From Sorghum bicolor (Eukaryota > Streptophyta > Magnoliopsida > Poales > Poaceae): DNA of 64,000 bases. The stretch spans positions 50,410,396-50,474,395 of the forward strand of contig NC_012870.2 of the NCBI RefSeq assembly GCF_000003195.3, in the 5' to 3' direction. A model generated the notes under the pieces. The model worked only from the letters and a program-made list of their open reading frames with translations. It ran no database searches and had not been told where the DNA came from. This document shows, piece after piece, positions 31,640 through 44,074 of this stretch. Numbering within the stretch: the first letter of the stretch is position 1; each line of letters starts with the position of its first letter. The translations under genes and the position numbers were made by a program.

Positions 31640-32381
31640 AACCATATGTCGAGGTACACAAGGATTTTCTATGGTCCCAGTGGCCCGGGAAGAATGAAGC
31701 AAGGATAATGTGTCAGTATACGCAAACTTTCGGCGATTGGTAGTGCAAAAAATGTCAGGGTGATGAAAACATTGATGAGCAGCTTTATTTGTTGGCCACG
31801 CAACCATCATAGCATGTCCTCACGTACGAAGGGTATGAGATAAATGGTAACACATTTTACACAGTAGGCCAAGATAAAAGCTAAGGAGCACCAACCAAAA
31901 CAGTGGTGTACGCGTGGATGCCATGGATCCAAATGGCAACCAACAAACATATTATGGACACATAGAATACATATGGGAACTAGACTATGCAGCTAATTTT
32001 AAAGTTCCTTTGTTCCTGTGCCAATGGGTGAAGACGACCAGAGGTGGGGTAACAGTCGACAAGGAGTATGGGATGACAACCGTGGACCTTAACAATAGTG
32101 GGTTCAAAGACGAACCATTCGTCCTTGCTGCGGACGTGAGTCAGGTGTTCTATGTAAAAGACATGTCTATGAAACCAAAGAGAGGGAAAAATGATGACGA
32201 CTCGATCGTCAACGATCCAAAGCGCCACATTGTCCTTTCTGGGAAAAGAAATATTGTCAGAATTGAGGACAAGTTAGACATGTTAGGGGATTACGAAAGG
32301 GATGACCGAATTCCGCCCTTCATAGTCAACAAAGACCCAAGCATTTTGTTAAACAATGAGGATACTCCATGGTTATGGTAG
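31640..32381 (+). pseudogene. TNP2-type transposase tail (DUF4216)
   Basis: A decayed linker with several stops is followed by an open 155-codon stretch (from 31914) with YYGHIEYIWELDYAANFKVP, LFLCQWVKTTRGGVTVDKEY and NNSGFKDEPFVLAADVSQVF. This is the usual C-terminal domain of CACTA transposases. It is in a different frame from the DUF4218 part. The end reads SILLNNEDTPWLW. Confidence 0.8.
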
Positions 32382-32414
32382 GATCATAACCAAGGGTCAT
32401 ACGTCACTGTTGTG

Positions 32415-33376
32415 CCCGCTTAATATAAAGTCATGTTTAATAGTATGTGTTGTAAAATATAAGAATTGTGAGAATTGTATGAAACTATATGTGAGAATTG
32501 TGGATTTTCAACTACACCTTCCCAACACTTCGTCAAATGCAAAAATGGTCTATATATTAAATGTAGATCTTGATGAGTGGAACAATATTGGTATTCATGA
32601 CTTTTCCAGTTGAGACCATCTAGGGTTACGAAAACCGGTGCGTGGCTATGAATTCTTTCCAAATTAAAAATTTAGTGGTTCAAACTTTTCCAAATGAAAA
32701 GTTGACCACTAGACCAACAGTAGAACTTGATGAGTGTAGCAAACTTTGTATTCATGACTTTTCCATTTGGGACCATCTAGGGTTCGGTCGAAGTGTGTGT
32801 TTCTAAGAAACAATGTTTTGACTTTGGTCAAACTTGGTCAAATGACCCATTTGATGACTTCAAATGAAAAAATTTTGAATACAAAGTTGTTAGAGATCAT
32901 CAAGATCTACATTTTATACATTGTCCATTTTTCATTTGGATAAAATTTGGCCAATCCTAAGCACATGTTTTTAAAATCCAAGATGCGTTTTGGTCAAACT
33001 TGGTCAAATGATAAACTAAATTACTTAAAATGAAAAATATTTCAATACCAAGTTGTTAGAGCTCATCAAGATCCAAACTTTTTACATAGACCATTTTTCT
33101 ATTTGAGAAAGTTTAAGTAAACAATACTCATCAAATCTTGAATCTCACATAAACTATATGAAACTATATATGTGAGAATTGTGGATTTTCAACTACACCT
33201 TCCCAACACTTTGCCAAATGCAAAAATAGTCTATGTATTAAATGTAGATCTTGATGAGTGGAATAATATTGGTCTGTTGAGACCATCTAGGGTTCCGAAA
33301 ACCAGTGTGTAGCTATGAATTCTTTCAAAATTCAAAATTCAGTGGTTCAAACTTTTCCAAATGAAAAGTTGACCAC
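32415..33376 (+). repeat. Divergent repeats of the CACTA 3' region
   Basis: A 220-bp segment containing TGTGGATTTTCAACTACACC and AAATGTAGATCTTGATGAGT occurs at about 32479-32700 and again at about 33158-33376 (roughly 679 bp apart). Between them lie diverged units built on CAAATGAAAA, AAGTTGTTAGAGATCATCAA and TTGGTCAAA. Such arrays are typical downstream of TNP2 in grass CACTA elements. Confidence 0.75.
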
Positions 33377-34748
33377 TGTTGACACTTCTAACATCATTAC
33401 TAAAACTAGAGATAAATCCTATCCCCGGCAACGGCACAAAAAATGCTTGTTGGTATAAATTAACTGCACTCCATTTAAATAGATTTAAGTAGGATTATCC
33501 GCAAGCGCACAGATACCATACCAGTATCACATTTTACCTAGAGGTTTTAAATATCGTATCCACAGGGAATAGTTCTGATGATGACAAAGTATATAGACTT
33601 AACCATACAATTAGGCTAGATCATATCAAGAAAAAGGAAATAGCTAATGCACTCTGGTTCTGACTCCGGTAAACTTTGTATAATATCATCTTATCGTGCA
33701 AGTAACCCAAATAGGAGAAGAAATAGAGTAATCACCTGCCAGGCACCTATAAGCCTATCAGTCCTATCAATGGGAAGTGGACTATAGAGGAATCAACATA
33801 GTTGTCACCTAAGTGAACTACCACTGTTCGGCTGATCAAGGGACATTCACAAGCAAACCTAGCCTAGGCACCACGCCTACACTACGAAATACTACTTCAA
33901 CCAAGTAATGACTAAGATCAAAGCACTCAATATGAGTTGTGAACCAAAGAACGAATAAGAACAAGTTGCTTACTTAAATCAGAATGGTAAGTACAAAAGT
34001 ACCTCAGAACGTAGCTCCGGGCGAGGGAACTAGATCCAGACGAATACAGCCATGAAGAAGCGCCGATAGGCCGGAACTCCTCTAGAATCTCTACTCCTCT
34101 ACTCAATCTCTCTAATCTCTAATAAGAAGACTAAATCTAGAAGAACTAGTTTCTCCTAATTGCTACATCTAGATAAACTAGAACAAGATGAACTAGAACT
34201 AGATCAACTAGAGGCACCCTAACCCTAATTATGTAGAGAATATGAAGCACTAGGGTGTAGAATACCTCTAGGGGGAGCCTTGGGTGTCATTATATAGGCC
34301 GAGGTGGAGTAGGAGGCAAGGAACCGCCATGTCAGTGATCCACGTCTTCATCTTGTGTGCACCATCGGATCAAACCGACTTAAAATCGATGGAGGGATAC
34401 TTTGCTTGGCTTCCAAGGAGGCGTGGGAGGAAGACTCCAGAAGGCGGCGGCCATCAGGCGAAATAGGGCGCCCACCGACCCAAGGGCCACCTTTTCTCCT
34501 CTTCGGGTCTCGTTCCTTCAGGTGTCCTCTAGACCCTTCCTGAGCTTCATGACGATGTTTTCCGTCGCGGATAAGTTTTGTGGTAAATTATGCACTAGAA
34601 TCCCTCTTTTCAGCTTTTCTTAAATTTACCCTGGGAAAATACAGAATATGCAAAACTCATGGAAATTGTCAAATAAAACCCTAGAATAGTGTGTTTTCCT
34701 ATGTTCCCTTGTGTCTAAATTTTAATTTGACATTATCGACCGTCAACA
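33377..34748 (-). repeat. Element C LTR (Athila-like) with attached primer site
   Basis: The LTR proper is 33448-34748 (TGTTGGTATAAA ... CCGTCAACA). To its left lie a primer-site-like motif (TGTGCCGTTGCCGGGGATA, minus strand, 33420-33438) and a short stretch starting TGTTGACACTTCTAAC at 33377, the same start as the solo LTR in B. To its right is a polypurine tract. It contains TATATAATG near 34290 on the minus strand, a CTAGTT-rich tract (about 34140-34215) and GGGCGCCC at 34466-34473. Confidence 0.75.
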
Positions 34749-34763
34749 ATACCCCTAAGCTTA
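34749..34763 (-). other. Element C polypurine tract
   Basis: TAAGCTTAGGGGTAT on the minus strand abuts the LTR end at 34748. This shows that internal sequence of C lies to the right. Confidence 0.7.
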
Positions 34764-37191
34764 CCTTTTCCTAGTCCCTTGGCAAACAACCCAAGCCTAA
34801 TTAATAAACTTGGATCGGGAGTTGCTACAATACTTTCATTTCTTTTAGTTACACTTGCTTTTAAACATAAAATGTCATCTGGTCTAAGTTTCAAACTTAT
34901 CCATTTTACCTTTAACCATGGAGCTTTACAACTTTTGCATAAGTCTTGAGTAATCGAAAGATAGAACAATCAAGTCAAGCACTATGTCTCAAATTCTTCA
35001 CAGTACCAATATTCTGGAGTTTTGCAAGTTTTTGAAATAAAACTCAGAGCTTAACTGTATGACACCCTCAAGTCTCTTATTATGTAGTATTTATGGATCT
35101 CACTGAGGCATTAATGAGGTTATGCCTTCCTACAACTAAGGATATATATAGTGGAGCATATAGGAGTGACAATAACAAGGATGAACATACTTGCATTTCA
35201 TATATTGTAAAGTCAAACAATGGATCCACAGAGAATCAGGGCATACAACCAAATCAAGATGTGCGCGTGTGTGGAATATGGTGGATAGGTGCATATATAG
35301 TATTTAGTGGCTAATCCTATTTCTACTTTTGCTCTATGAAAATTACTCCCTCCTTTAAAACTTAGAACTTTTCGTGGGAAACCATGGGCTAACTTATTCT
35401 CTCTTTCTCATTTTTTTCATTACTGTGGGAGGCGGGCATCGATGTACCCATTGTTTTAATTGCTGGGACACTTGTCCATCTTTTACTCCCCTTTTTTCTT
35501 TTACTTTTAAATAGTTTTGCATAGCCACATGCATCCTTGAATATAAATATTTGGAGAGGTAATGATAAAGACTTAGAGCAATTAAATGGGGGCTGTCCTG
35601 TAGGGTATATTTCGGGTGTTTACTCCTAGTGTAGGAGAAAAAACATTTTTAAGGTGGATCTAGATAAAAATGGAAAATTATTGCGCTTACTCCCAGAGTA
35701 GGAGCAATGCATACGTTGGTGGAGTGCGTAAGTGATCTTAATTTTAAAAGCATGACAAGACTCACATAAGGTATTCTCCTAAGGTTGACTAAACTCAGTG
35801 TAAAGCAAGCAGCATGAATGCGCAAAGGTTTTCCTAACTCTAAATGTATCATATATGGCTTTGGTAGGAATTTAAATTTTATCATACAAGAGCTCATCAT
35901 GTAAGATTTTGGTTTTTTGAAAATAAATGTCCAAAACTTAGTAATGCTAGGAATAAGAGAATTAGTAGCATAGACCTTCATATATTAAACATATGCCTCC
36001 ACAAATTTCAGGTTCAGAGTAAATTCTTATATCAAAGTAGTCATGGTATGAAAACTAGGCACTTGAAAGGAATTACTGTAGTGCAACTATTCATCATCTC
36101 CAAGACAAAATTTTAATATTCTCTAATTTTTATTTGACTCTAAACTAGACTGACTGTAGACATACTCTATGATCACACCTTAATATATAGATACGTATTT
36201 TGTTTTTGATTTTAAACTATTATTCATCTTTTTATTTTTATTGGACTCACAAGACTTAAAGACATGGACCTTCATGTGCCCATATATTTTTTGGTATTTT
36301 TATAACTATATAAAATAGACACGATAATCGCCTAGATATAGTTACCTCATAACTAGGGGATGCTCCTCCCCCAAACTAGATGTTTGCAATAGTTGGTGTT
36401 GGTGATCTTCAGAGTGAGCTAACCAGTAGCAGACCTGGTGGGTGTCACTGATAGACTCTCTCCTTGCTATGATGTTATTCCTGCATAAATACTTTCCACA
36501 AAGAGAAACCAAAACTCGAGGCTCGAATTTGTTAATGGGTTAGCGGTCAGCCAAAGAGTAATTGATCACCTTTAAGAGCAAGCTTTAATGTTGTCTAATT
36601 TAAAAATGATTTCAATTTTCTATTATTTTTTTGAATTTTCTATTTATGATGCAGGAATTTAAATATGAATGCTATATTTTTGTCATTTTTATTTTATGCC
36701 ACCACAACGGATGTTCCTTCAGAAAATACCATAGAGTATCTACATGGGGCTTGTGATGCCATGAGTAATGCAGTAAATATTTTTGTTGTTTTTATATCTT
36801 TTAGTGTGTAAACAAAATTATGCTACTAAATAAATTACAAATGCATTTAATGAGATAACTACCATTCTAACCTTATGGCTAGGGTACGGAATTTAAAGAC
36901 TACCGATAGGACGTAGATAGAGGAGAACACTTACTCAGTGGGTTCACCGTCTGAGGTAACCTCAGTCAACTCTCCGTTTTGAGGTGATGCCGCACGTGCC
37001 TTCTTCCATCTCGCTTCTGTCTCTTTTGCTTCTCTCTTTTCTAGCTCCAGCTCTTTAGCTTTATTCTCTTTCTCCCTTGTTGAAGCTGAGTGGTCCTCAT
37101 GGAGGGGCTCATGCTTATAAGAGCAAGTGTTGCCTGGAATACTTCAATCTCATCACTCAAGAAGTTATTTCATTCACACAGGGGTCAGCTG
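34764..37191 (-). other. Element C internal noncoding remnant
   Basis: About 2.4 kb without gag or pol. It contains blocks shared with A and G in the same order: a CTCAGTCCC/AAGC start, the GGACACTTGTCC motif (35466-35477), TGGCTTTGGTAGGAATTTAAA (about 35856), CCTCCCCCAAACTAGATG (about 36366), GCCACCACAACGGATGT (about 36699) and GAGATAACTACC. It is cut at 37192 where F's LTR starts. This was probably a non-autonomous Athila-like element. Confidence 0.65.
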
Positions 37192-40100
37192 TGTAACAGA
37201 ACCGTACAATTTATAAGAATTCAAGTGAATTAGCAACCACGAGAGTAGTCAAGCCAATGGACTTGAACCCATATAAACCCGGCAGTCCGACGAAACCTCA
37301 AAAGATCTTGATTCAACCAACATACAACCAAGACCATACATGATCAAGTATCTCCATCATAGATTACAAACATTCATCACAGAACATAGTTTTACACACA
37401 TCGGAGCTCAAACAAAGTTATTACAACAAAAGTTTAGTAGCGGAAGCAAAGTAATTTTTGAAACAACACACACATAGTTCGATTACATGCCAGCTTGATG
37501 ATCAACCCAACAAAAGCACAAGTGAAGTTACAAGAGATGATCTTGCCTGAGATCTATTCATCATCCGCAGCCGGATGGTGACAGTTAGCACAGTACCCAT
37601 TGTACATGATGTCATCTGCAACAAGGGTAAAGAAAACTCTGAGTACGAGAATGTACTCAGCTAGACTGACCCATCATAAACCAAAAATAAAGTGGCACCA
37701 AGGAGTATGCAAGGCTCATATTTGTGGACTGGTTTGACTCACATTTTGCATAAAAAGCTTTAGTCTTGAGTGACACATTTATATCCTTATTAGCAGCAAG
37801 TTAATTACTTAAAACAGCTATCCACTATATTAGCACCTGTTCTAAGCATACACTTGAGTATTATGCATCACAATAATAACCATATCCAGATTATCACATA
37901 GCCATCATCATTCTCATCATAACCATTAAGTTTATTTAGTGAGTTCTATGTTGCCGCTCCTTGAGTCAAGTTCTCACTATCCGGGAGAGACGGCGATTTG
38001 AATCGATTCCTATCCAGCTGGAGGGGTATTCCTTGCACTCACCCAAGCATACCTCACGAGGGCAGCTCAGATCACCTTTAGCACCACTCAGGACCAATTC
38101 GCGAGTCCGTCCAGCGCCGCAACCCCAGGGACCGCCAACCTTCCAGGGTCAGGACTCTAACCTGACACCTCGGTCTTACGACATTGACTCCCCGCACATC
38201 CTTACTACCAACCGGGGTGCGCACTTAAACCGAACGGGGTATCCGGCCTGAGTTGCACTCGTAGGCATCACAGTCGGAACGACTTATCCGGCCAGCTAAG
38301 TGTTAGGCATGCGTTCAACATGACGAGAGGACGTACAGCGTATCGGTTGTTAAACGACGCAGACGGGGATAGATCCACACCCAAGACCTCCATGCCTTGT
38401 TGCTTCACTATCGCATTCCCGCCCGGTCTCCATTTATTATTATCACATGGTTATTCCACGATAGCAAATATAGCCAAGCGTGATTCATTCTCCACCTATC
38501 TCTCGCAGGTGACAGGAAATCACCGGGCTTCTACCGAGCTAAGCATGGCTAAGCATTATTTCGATCCTGGACCTATTTAGGTGAGGTATAAGGTAGACAA
38601 GGTAGTCATTATGCAGCAAGGTTGTCATAACAACTCCTAACACTTAATGCAACAATACATAACCATAGTTAATTGACAGCTGGACATGATAACCAAAATA
38701 GTGGGAGTCTTATAATGCTCCGGGGCTTGCCTTCGATGTAGGTAGAAGGACGGTGGTCAGGACACTCCGGCAGATCCTCCTCCTCAGCTCCTTCTCCTTG
38801 AGGTGGCTCCCTCTGCTGCTCCTCCGGCTCGCGTGGTGCGAACTCCAGAACCGTCATGCCCTTGGGTACACCTATGTATGCGTGACAAGGTGATACACAT
38901 AGGGAATGCACATAGGATGCAATATGTCATGATGAGGAGCCAAAGGAACATGTATCAAGGTGCAAACATGATTACAAGCTTCTAAGATTAAGTGAACTAT
39001 AGATTAACAAGTAAGTGCATACTTCTTCTCTGGTACAGAGGCTAACTATACAAGCTAATCAACCTTAGCTATTCATACTCAACAACTGGTGTTACGGGCA
39101 GACTGGGTAGTCACCAGTTTCAGTTAGAACTTAGTCACCAGTTGACCAAACTAAGCAAGTGAGCACTTTCTGGAAATCTTAACAAATTATCAACAGTTCA
39201 CTTTTAGGCATCACAGAAAGATTCCCAACAGAAGTAGGTCAAAGCAGACAAGTTCTCAGGTCTGCTCTGGAAAATCCAGAGAACAGGCACTTCGCAGCAG
39301 CTACTTGCAAAAGCTATAACTTCTAAACTACTCAGCCAAATGTTATGAAATTTGGGCACAAGGTAGATAAGTTAGTTAGCTACAAGTTTGTTATAGACAG
39401 GTTTCCAAGAAAAATTCATCTTCAAGCAGTTCTTAAGTAATTGCCATCAGCTACACAGAATATGCTCTAAACAAGGCATAAATAGCAAAATAATATTTTA
39501 GCACATATTAAGAAAGTAACATTGATTGAAACCAAAAACACCAGTAGCTAGAACATGTCTAAGAAACACCATAACACATCATGGCAAGGTTAAAACTCAT
39601 TTTTATTATCCCATTTTCTATTTATTTGATTATTAAGGTGAATTAATGAGCATATAGTACAATTGCTCCAAAAATTCCAACAAACTTATAGCAAGCTATT
39701 CATGCTACCACAAGGGTACTGTAAAATTTTCATGGCCCTTGCACATGTAGATTGTGGTGTACACAAATGACAAGCTACCAATGGCATTAAAGGCATAAAT
39801 GTGAAACCCTATCAAAAAGTGTCAAACAACAGATTTCAGATTTTTTTAGCTTTGACTTCACATGATTACTTCATCCAGCAAATTTCATCTCAAAAGGAAT
39901 CATAATTTATTTATTAAAAATACCACCAGAAACTCCTATTTAAACAAGGGATATTTATAACTTCATCAACATGCATCTAAAAATCATGAGAATCTTATCA
40001 GAGCCTATACATAGCATATATAACAACCTCCTAAATTTGCATGGTCATAGGACTTACAGATCTCAAGATATAATTACACTCTGTTTATTAGGGAATAAAT

Positions 40101-41623
40101 GAGATAAATCATATCTATTTATTTCTACAAAAACATGGTATGTTTCATATTTTTATTAAAAACTAGATCTACTCAGGAGCATGACAAATTTTGAATCACC
40201 CAAAATGGACTTGCCAAACTCAAGATATGATTTTAACAAAAACAGTTCAGAATTTGCAAAACAAAGAACAAAGGGGAGAGAGTGAGAGGCTGACGGGTGG
40301 GGCCTGCTGACAGAGAGGACCCACGCGACAGAGAGACAGGGAGTAGAGACGAGCTCGGCCGCCGGAGATCTCGATGATGGCAAGGTCTCTGGGGAAACCG
40401 AGAGCATCAACGTGTTCCTCATCTCAAGGTGAACCTATTGACCTACTTGGCTCGCGCTCTACTGGTCTCTAGGGTGCTCGCCATCACGAATGGCGGAGCG
40501 ACGGTGCTGCGCGGCGATACGCCGGCGAACTGAGGCCATGGCGACCTAGTAGAGATCGAGGACGAGCAAGAGTGAAGCAAGGGAAAGCTGTAGGACAAAG
40601 AATCACGATCGGAGGTGAACCAGACAGGTCTGGCCACGTTGCCGGTGATCTCTGTGAACTCCGGCGAGGTGCAGCTCGCGACGGAGTTGACAATGTGGCC
40701 TCAACGGTGCTCAGCTAAAGAATAGAGATGGACGACGAGGTAGAGAACGTCGTGGCGGAGACCTGGGCGAAGCAGCTTGCCTCGGGACGCGGTGGCGTGG
40801 GCGGGAGAGCTCGCCGGAGCATGGCGGAGCTTACCGCAACGATGGCGGAGGGAAATGGGAGGCTCTGGTGGAGTGGACGACGCGTCTGAGGCACAGGGTG
40901 GCTTTGTGGCGACTTGAGGGCGTCGTCCAAGCTGACAGGAGGGTCCACTAACGGTGTACGGCCGCCACTTGGCCGGACACGCGGCGGCGGACGGTGACTG
41001 TCCAAACTGAATCGGGCGATTCAGTCGCCATTCACAGTGACTGAAACCCGAACTTGGCCGACGATTTACTCGCGATTCACTCGGTGGTTTTTGCTCATTG
41101 TTTCAGTTGATAGAGCTACACGAGTTCTTCAAGTTTGCTTAAAGGATCAAAGTCTGGTTTGGCCTAGAATTCAAACTACAAGGCTCCCAAGTACCCTAAG
41201 AGCAAACTGTGTCGATTCTGACTTAGGCAAACTTGGCTAAGTGTAAAAACAGTCCTCATTTTTGCCTTGTGAGCTAGTTTTGAGGGTGTTCCAGGCATTT
41301 TCATGAAAAGGTACCTAAACAACTTTTGTATATTATAAAATTTACTACAACTTTGTTTTAGACATCATTCACTTGCAAGGTTTCTAACATAGGTTTCATA
41401 AAGGGCCTTTGAAAAGAGGTTTGGGGGTCAAATTTAGTCAACCTAGGGTTAATCATGACTTAGGGGCATTTTTGGAGGAAACCTCCAACATGAACATTGC
41501 TCCAAATGATATTATAAGCATGAATGAATTATTTTGGAGAACAATGTGTACTTAAATACATGGGCCACACATTACTTACACACATAGCAAACCATATAAG
41601 CAATTCAATCACATAGTGGCTGC

Positions 41624-42961
41624 TAAGGATGAAAACAAAAACGAAAATCCTCGACCGAATTGCTTTGTTTTCTATATTTTACCCGATTGTTTTCAGTTTT
41701 CTCGGAATAATTCGAATCCGGTACGAAATTCGGACAAATAATTCGAAAACGGAGTGGAATTCGGAATGAGCTTATTTCGACCGATTTCTACATTTCTACA
41801 TTTTATTCCAAATCCTCCGTATTCGAAATTCGGTAGTATCCGAATTTAGCCCAATAACCCCTAGTCCCACTCCCAGACTTCTTTGTTTTTGCAGCTAAGG
41901 CCCAGCCCAATAACACAACCCTAGACTAACTCCCTCCACTCCCCACCCCAAGTCCCAACCCCGCAGTCCCGCACCCGACCCGAGCCTGGCGGCGGCGCGG
42001 CGCCCCTATCCCTTTCGTCCGCCGAGGAAGCCGCTGGAAAACTGAGGAAGTCGCGCCCCTATGCCTCTCGCAACTCGCAAGACGCGACTTCGCGACTGGA
42101 GCCTGAGGAAGCCCACCGGTCTGCTGCCTGCCGCCTGCCGGTCTTCGCGACTCGCTAGCGCTGCAGCCTGCCGGCCTGCCGCGGCGAGTGTCAGGAAGGA
42201 GACGGCCGCCGCCCGCCGAGGCCCTTGTAAACGTCAGATCTCAGGTGCGTCATCACCCATTCACCCTACTGTCTCCTCTCCTGATTGTGTGGTCTGTGAA
42301 TTTGGTCTCCTAATTAGTTCAGTGCGATTGGCTGTTGAGTGTTGACCATTAAGCTGATGGAGTAGTGTCTAAAATGTGATTTTGACATGCCACTGCAACC
42401 ATACCAATCCGTTTTTGTAAAGTATTAACTAAAAAGCATCCTGTTAAGTTGGCCGAATCTGATGTTTCTTTCATGGCTAAAACTTGGCATCATGATCTGA
42501 TTTTAATTTGAAGCACAGATTAGCAAGTTCAGTTGACATGCTATTGCAACCAATCTACTGCTAACTGAATTCATTATGCTAAGTTTGTTTGATCAGTTTG
42601 CTATACATGTTGTTTTCTCCATTCGTATTCTATTGAATTTGTGCAGTATATGTCTTGCTGCACAATTGACCCTAGGCCATGCACTTGTTATTTGTTAACT
42701 ATCATGTGATCATGCACTTCTTAGTTTGGTCATGCACATTTTTTAAGTTATGGACCGTGGGTCGGTATTTCGCATTGAATTTTCGTGTGCCGACCGTGTT
42801 CGACATAATTCCGATCGAATTGGTTCTTTTTCGAGACACCGAAAGTTCGTTTTCGATTTCATTTCCGGTTATATCGTTTCCGATTTCGTGTTCGTATTCA
42901 AATATAAATGTAGAAAACAATAGAGGAGTATTTCGACCGTTTTCGACCGAATTCATCCTTA
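41624..42961. mobile_element. Non-autonomous hAT element
   Basis: A 1,338-bp element with terminal inverted repeats TAAGGATGAA / TTCATCCTTA and a perfect 8-bp duplication GTGGCTGC at 41616-41623 and 42962-42969. Both ends have subterminal TTCGAAT/CGACCG-rich sequence in opposite orientation. The interior has a GC-rich segment (about 41930-42240) and no transposase. An 8-bp duplication with this terminus is characteristic of plant hAT transposons. Confidence 0.88.
41930..42240 (+). other. GC-rich exon-like segment in the hAT element
   Basis: Base composition shifts sharply to GC between AT-rich flanks, ending near CAGATCTCAGGTGCGTC, which has a splice-donor-like AG|GTGCGT. It may be the 5' exon of the parental hAT gene or a captured host fragment. 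The translation is not recognised. Confidence 0.35.
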
Positions 42962-43071
42962 GTGGCTGCACAAAATGACATGTTATCATGGTATGATGCT
43001 TATGAGTGAGTATGATGATGCTTATGTCGATGCAATGCTCATGGTTAACATGCACGCTAACAGTAGGAGTG

Positions 43072-44066
43072 TTACAGCCCTCCCCCCTTACAAAAATGTT
43101 GTCCCGAGATTTGAAAGACGTACCATTTTTCATAGAAGGAGGGGTAAGTTACTTGTAAATAGTCTTCCCTTTCCCAAGTGGCATCCCTTTCACTTTGATG
43201 GTTCCATAACACCCTATAAAGTTTGATCACTCTCCCTCGAGTAACTCTTTCCTTGATATCAAGAACTTGTACGGGCTTTTCTTCATAGCATAGATCTGAT
43301 TGTAAATTAAGGCCTCCCGTTTCTACTCTTTCTTCAGGCACGCGAAGGCATTTCTTAAGTTGATACACATGGAATACAAGGAAAATAGCCCTCATCTCGT
43401 AAGGTAGCTGTACCCTGTAAGCCACTTTGCCACTCTTCTCAATGATTTGGTAGGGACCCACATACCTAGGAGCAAGCTTCCTCTTCAAACTGAAGCGGTT
43501 CACTCCCTTCATGGGTGATACCTTTAGGTACACAAAGTCACCTACTTCAAACTTGAGTGGTCTTCTTCTTCGATCGCCGTAGCTTTTATGTCTAGCTTGT
43601 GCGGCTTCCATGTGTTTCTAGATAGTGAGAACCTGCTTTTCGACTTCCTTGACGAAGTCAATTCCGTAGTATCTCCTTTCACCAGGTTCAACCCAGTTTA
43701 GAGGAGTTCTGCATTTGCGGCCATACAAAGCTTTGAAAGGAGCCATTTGAATACTCTCTTGATAGCTATTATTGTAAGAGAATTCAGCTAAAGGTAGCCA
43801 TTTCTCCCATGCTCCCTTGGAAGAGATGACACATGCCCTCAACATATCCTCTAAGATTTGATTCACACGCTCAGTCTGACCGAAGGTTTGAGGATGGTAA
43901 GCTGAACTGCGAACCAACTTTGTACCAAGGAGTGAATGTAAATGTTCCTAGAAGCGGGCAGTGAACTTAGGACCTCTATCAGAAATAATTGTGTGAGGCA
44001 CTCCGTGCAATTTAACGATCTAGGAGCAATAAAACTCAGCATAGTCGGATGGTAGGTATGTAGATC
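43072..44066 (-). pseudogene. Element F integrase C-terminus with chromodomain
   Basis: The fragment starts inside the integrase core (TYLPSDYAEFYC, IVKLHGVPHTIISDRG with the second catalytic Asp) and continues SSAYHPQTFGQTERVNQILE (catalytic Glu), then GDFVYLKVSPMKGVNRFSLK. It ends in a chromodomain-like tail (VLDIKERVTRGRVIKLYRVL, ERDATWEREDYLQVTYPSFY). These features assign it to chromovirus Tekay-type elements; such chromodomains are thought to guide integration to heterochromatin. In-frame stops lie at 43618-43620, near 43950 and near 44021. The N-terminal part of pol is missing; element D starts at about 44067. Confidence 0.88.
43077..43090 (-). other. Element F polypurine tract
   Basis: TAAGGGGGGAGGGC on the minus strand lies directly against the LTR end at 43076. 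Confidence 0.8.
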
Positions 44067-44074
44067 ATATCGAA

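Larger units (their letters stand above)
13480..33376 (+). mobile_element. CACTA element carrying GRF and TNP2 remnants, split by B
   Basis: The 5' terminus is CACTACTACAGAATAAGG at 13480. It is followed by subterminal repeats (13560-13801), a short zinc-finger gene that element B interrupts at 14452/30300, and a TNP2-type transposase C-terminal remnant (30.8-32.4 kb). A-rich divergent repeats, typical of CACTA 3' regions, run to about 33376, where Athila-like remnant C begins. No 3' terminus is visible, so the element is truncated or continues elsewhere. The central Transposase_21 domain of TNP2 was not found. Confidence 0.7.
37192..43076 (-). repeat. Element F 3' LTR (Tekay-type chromovirus), with hAT insertion
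   Basis: It starts TGTAACAGAACCG and ends GTGTTACA, next to a polypurine tract and an integrase-chromodomain fragment. Its length without the hAT insertion is about 4.5 kb, long but in the range of this lineage. The start is less certain than the end. The segment from 38175 is matched by 63037-64000 with roughly 4% difference. Open frames inside are short and not conserved proteins. Confidence 0.65.

Noticed and set aside
34284..34623. Overlapping short plus-strand frames near the C LTR promoter
   Set aside because: They lie within U3 of the LTR, overlap in all three frames and have no domain.
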